Shown: in pieces, positions 60,175-64,000 of the stretch | How positions within the stretch are numbered: position 1 is the first letter of the stretch | Layout of the letters: each line of letters begins with the position of its first letter | Assembly: GCA_947179155.2 (NCBI GenBank) | Contig: OX359264.1 | Coordinates: forward strand, 61,777,202-61,841,201 | Length of the DNA: 64,000 nucleotides | Direction of reading: 5' to 3' | Source: Hedera helix | Taxonomy: Eukaryota; Streptophyta; Magnoliopsida; Apiales; Araliaceae | Program-made: the position numbers and the translations under genes | Notes under the pieces: model-generated | What the model saw: the letters and a program-made list of their open reading frames with translations, nothing else | Database searches by the model: none | What the model was told of the DNA's origin: nothing

Positions 60175-60480
60175 ACTTCAAAAGTGGTTTTCAAAATGTA
60201 TTTTCAAAGTATGTTTTCAAGAGTGATTTTTCAAATTGTGTTTTCAAAAGTGATTTTTCAATGTGTATTATCAAAAGTGATTTTTCAAGTGTGTTTTCAA
60301 AAGTGATATTTTCAAAGATGTGTTTTTAATATTTAGGTGTGTTTTCAAAAGTGATATTTTCAAAGATGTGTTTTCAAAGTGATTTTTTCAAGTGTGTTTT
60401 CAAAAGTGTTTTTTTTCAAATGTGCTTTCAAAAAGGTATTTTGTATAGTGAGTTTTCAGAATAGATTTTTCAAAAATGTG
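60175..60480. repeat. About 20-25 bp tandem repeat, gtgttttcaaaagtgattttt
   Basis: Roughly a dozen degenerate units of gtgttttcaaaagtgatttt occupy about 300 bp directly after the previous array. Unit length varies from about 18 to 27 bp. The open frames over it follow from composition and are not genes. Confidence 0.88.
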
Positions 60481-61991
60481 TTTTATGTTTTACCAAAAGT
60501 CCCTTTCCAATCATTTAACTTTTACCCTTTGATTTGTTACATTTTTAATTTTAAAAATTATTTTTGATTATCCAAAGCAAGTAAATGGACTAGGGTTCAA
60601 CTTAAGATACGGAAACCATCACATTAAACTCATCACTAAGTTATTCTAATTTTCATTATTTTGGGCGTTAAACTTCACATTGAGAGATAAAAGCAACCCA
60701 AATAGTTTTACGGCCCATAAATGATTAACATGACCAATAGTCAATTACAATTTCAAATTCAATGTCCATCATGGAAGAAAAAATTCAATTCTTCCAAATA
60801 TGGATTTGGAGGCCTTATGTTTCCTCTTAGAGTCACAATTTTTAGAAATTCACATCAATTCAAATGATAAAATTTAATTTTAATGTCCATAATTAGAAGA
60901 GTGCCCCAATTTTCCTAAATATGAATTTGGAAACCTTGGAACTCTTCCTATGCTCACAATCAAGGAATAATTCAAATTTTAAGCAATTACATAAATTTAA
61001 TTTCTAGATCCATCATGAGCTAGGTCTAACTTTCATGGGTATGCCCATAAAGCTTAGATTCATCTAGAATTTCAACAATTTATAATTCAAAATTTCTACA
61101 CAAGTAATTTAATAAATTTTTGCATAATTCAAAATAATACCCAATTTACATGCTAATTGAGAAGTAGAGATGATATAAAAATTGAAATTAACAATTTTAT
61201 ACGATTCAATTGAATTTAAGAAAGTTAGAGTCAGACCTTATTAGCTTGAGGATGAAAATTGAATTTCAAGGTTTGAAGTGTCTTTCTCAATCATTTTGAT
61301 TGATTAGATGTTGAAGAAGAGATGAATAAATGAAGATTTGATTGTATTTTCTCTTTTTCTCTCACTTTTTTTATATATATTTTTCGGAGTTTCTCTCTTT
61401 AGATTTTCTCAACTCTCTCTCTTTTTCTTCAAGGAATGAAAAAACAAGAAAATATATAGTTTTGAGAGGAGATTTAGATGCTGAGCCGTCGCGGCTAAGG
61501 CCTTGAGCCGATGGTATGTCCGTGGTTTGGCTCTTGTTTTCAAGCGCATGCTCATGAGACTTTTCAATCTTTTAACTTCAAATGGCCATAACTTTCAATT
61601 AGGGAAGAGTTAGTACATGTCTCACCCCAATTTGGAAAACTCGTTTCGAGATCTTCGTAATGAATCTAATTTGACCCTATTTGGATTGGTTAAGAGAGAT
61701 GAAAAGGGACAAGTTATTTAGTGGTCCTAGGGCACTATGTGGTCATGCCCCAGAACCATTAAATAATTTTTCATGAAAAGGGCTGCAAGTATCCTGCTAT
61801 GTTAAAAGTGATGTTTTGGGCATTTTTTACACTTTAGTACCTCGAGACCTATGAGTGTCTTTCAAGTAATTCTGCTTGCCTTTGCGGGTCTTCCTTTGAC
61901 ATCCCCAATTTATTACAGTTTTATAATTTCACCCCCTTGTTACAAATAATTAATAATTATCAAATATATGTGTAAAATCTGGGTGTCTACA

Positions 61992-64000
61992 GTCCCATTC
62001 ATGGAATTTCATCCCACAAATTTGAAGACATGATGCCCTACAAATTTGAGTTAAAATTCCAAATAATTAGCTTACAGAAGGAAAAACATAATCATATCAA
62101 CATGGATAAAATGTTTTGGTGAACAATGCCACAAGTGGTACAAATTCTAAAAATGAGGTTAGATATGAGAACCCTTGAAATGCAGAAAGAAAAATGCAAT
62201 CATACACTTGCAATTGTAGACTATTGGACTTGTTTGTTTTGATGCGTGTTTGGATAACTTTCAAGTCGCAAGTAAACCACACCATTTTTTGTGCAATGAG
62301 TTTAGAGTTAAAAAACATTATTTATAAGTTGAAAAAGTTGTGTTTAAAATAAGTTAGACGAAAAAACTCAATTACGTTTGACCTCTAAGAGCCCTAAAAA
62401 ATGTGAACCAAACACGTACATTATAATTGCAGGGTTGGTGAAACATATGACGGTCCTTCATTAACTGTGGTTTCTCCCGAACAAAGGAAAACACCCATCC
62501 ATCTAAAGTAAGGCCCAAAGAGGGCCTTGAGGTAAAATTAAAGAAAAGATTTATAATGGGTGGAATTTACAAGTAAGAACAAAGTGACAACTTAGTTATA
62601 GTGGCAGACCCAACCACTCTAATTATCATACTCTAATGTATGCATGCCCTACAAAACAACCACAACCCTTCAATCTCTGCTAACCATTCTTCTTTTATTG
62701 GTGGATTTCATTTTCTTATAGATCGATCAATCTCACTACAAAGTTTTGTGGCTAATTTGCAGAAGCTCGAAGTAATCTAAATCTAAAGGACATGGATTTT
62801 GATTTGATAATGACAATTGACCTGGAAATTCCCCACTACTGATAGCTTCATAGAGAGACCATGCTTGACATATTCGCATATTCTTTTGTCCACCATAATA
62901 TCAGAAAGTGATTTACTACTTGCAATTTGTTTGGACATCATTTTTACCATACACTTTCTGGATATATATGCAGCAAGAAAAGAATTTCCAATCCCTCATC
63001 ATTTAGTATATAAAGGAGAAATTAGCATCATGAAGGACACACTAATCGCCTAGCTTATTCATTTAGCATAAAAGTTTACTACAAATTTGTCTGGTGGTTG
63101 GATCATTGCACACCGGGATTTCGTCGCAAAAAGTGAAGGGGGGAAAAAATACCAAAAGAAGATTAAAAAAAAAAAAAAAAAAAGTGATTAGCCAGTAATC
63201 CAAACATTCATTCATCCCTGAATGAATCATCATTCTCATACCTTGAATGAAGACAGAGAAAGTCCCAACAAACTAAAATAATGAAACAGATGCTAATAAA
63301 GTTATCATTTTCATAAAAAAAAGAAAGAACTTTTTTGCTAAATAAATCACACTAACTGACCAATAATGCGTTCTCAATAAAAATAAGGTAAGGCTGCAGT
63401 GGAGAAATCTTTTGTTAAACCCCAAAAAATTTGGAATTTTACTAACCGCCTCTCATTTTTAAGGCTATCTTTCCATAGCTGAAGCTTTTCCTGTTCACAT
63501 TATTATTAGATGTGAATTTTTTAATGAAAACCTTTACGCGGACATGATAATTGGACATGAGTGCTTTACAATTTTCCTTATTTATATTTTTACCCCCAAA
63601 GAAGATTTGTTTTTTAATTCCCTCAGATTCATTCCATAATCTCACCATTTACCAACCTGGTATAATTTCATTAATCATAAACTATATGCTTTTTCTAACT
63701 TTATTTTTCTTGATTTTTTCTGTTCACAAAGGGGAACGAAAACTTCTGTTTCTGGTTAATCTATGAAACTTGTAGAAATGTGCCAGAAATTAAGCGTGGT
63801 TGACTCCAGCTCAATCTAACCCAAGTCCTAATCATTCATATTATACTTTTGTGAGAACAGAAGAGCCACCAATACAGCTGGTTAACACATAACTAATGAA
63901 TCATGACCACCTACATGTGATTTTGACACTGAACATTTGAGTCATTTCAGATAAACCCATACGAAAAATCATAAAGATGATTGCGATAATCTTGTCGAAT
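61992..64000. other. Intergenic DNA at the window's right end
   Basis: No gene is supported. It contains a MITE-like element (62243-62418), a poly-A run at about 63166-63183 and AT-rich DNA. Open frames such as 62817-63053 have no domain. Confidence 0.5.
62243..62418. mobile_element. MITE-like element with cgtgtttgg ends
   Basis: The left end tgcgtgtttgga (about 62243) and right end accaaacacgta (about 62408) are near-perfect inverted repeats around about 150 bp of AT-rich DNA. This arrangement is common in small nonautonomous plant DNA transposons. A target duplication is not certain. Confidence 0.5.

Larger units (their letters stand above)
59386..61991 (-). mobile_element. Putative solo LTR of a Tat/Retand-like family
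   Basis: On the minus strand the sequence starts TGTAGACACCCAGATTTT at 61991, a typical LTR opening of Tat-type Ty3/gypsy elements. It holds a leader-like AG-rich region around 61380-61440 and can be traced to a CA end (ctagcaaaggtgccca) at 59386. There is no internal region or protein. Flanking pentamers (cctat, gtccc) do not match, so one boundary may be wrong or the duplication lost. Confidence 0.45.

Overview
This is a 64-kb piece of a plant nuclear genome, almost certainly a eudicot. The genes have GT-AG introns, the intergenic DNA is very AT-rich, and long-terminal-repeat (LTR) retrotransposons and small MITE-like elements are abundant. The products are plant-type: a chloroplast-envelope quinone-oxidoreductase homologue, a DUF760 plastid protein, a GH17 glucanase with an X8 domain, a ROF1-type FKBP and a CSLC xyloglucan glucan synthase. 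I cannot name the species.

Left arm (1-19.6 kb): repeat-rich noncoding DNA (1-4.2 kb) is followed by three genes on the minus strand. These are a ceQORH-like oxidoreductase (4202-6237, 4 exons, 323 aa), a UV-B-induced-type DUF760 protein (8771-11749, 2 exons, 399 aa) and a beta-1,3-glucanase (15171-17762, 3 exons, 465 aa). The last glucanase exon is only 38 nt long and lies behind a 1.07-kb intron.

Middle (19.6-46.3 kb): a nested retrotransposon block. A Tourist-like MITE (halves at 22821-23074 and 46230-46335) was split by an old Athila-like Ty3/gypsy element (23075-46229, 1.2-kb LTRs, tRNA-Asp-type primer site, gag and protease remnants, no reverse transcriptase). That element was then hit three times by one Tekay/Del-type chromovirus family: solo LTRs at 27059-29997 (target duplication AGACC) and 30431-32824 (AAAAT), and a full 10.5-kb copy at 33491-43972 (AGATT). 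A fourth family member, the solo LTR at 19577-22694 (ATATA), lies outside in the opposite orientation. The full copy has a gag-pol frame broken by two TAA codons and lacks a polypurine tract next to its 3' LTR.

Right arm (46.3-64 kb): a plus-strand multidomain FKBP immunophilin (47171-51471, 13 exons, 575 aa), a minus-strand CSLC glycosyltransferase (52898-57485, 5 exons, 682 aa), then gene-free DNA with a probable solo LTR of another family (59386-61991) and a MITE-like element. The five host genes are housekeeping, stress or cell-wall genes and do not form a cluster. The unusual biology is in the retroelement block: LTRs with a 72/73-bp variable repeat carrying a small palindrome, arrays of HD-Zip-type sites upstream of the TATA box, strongly uneven LTR divergence, and opposed LTR copies forming a large inverted repeat.
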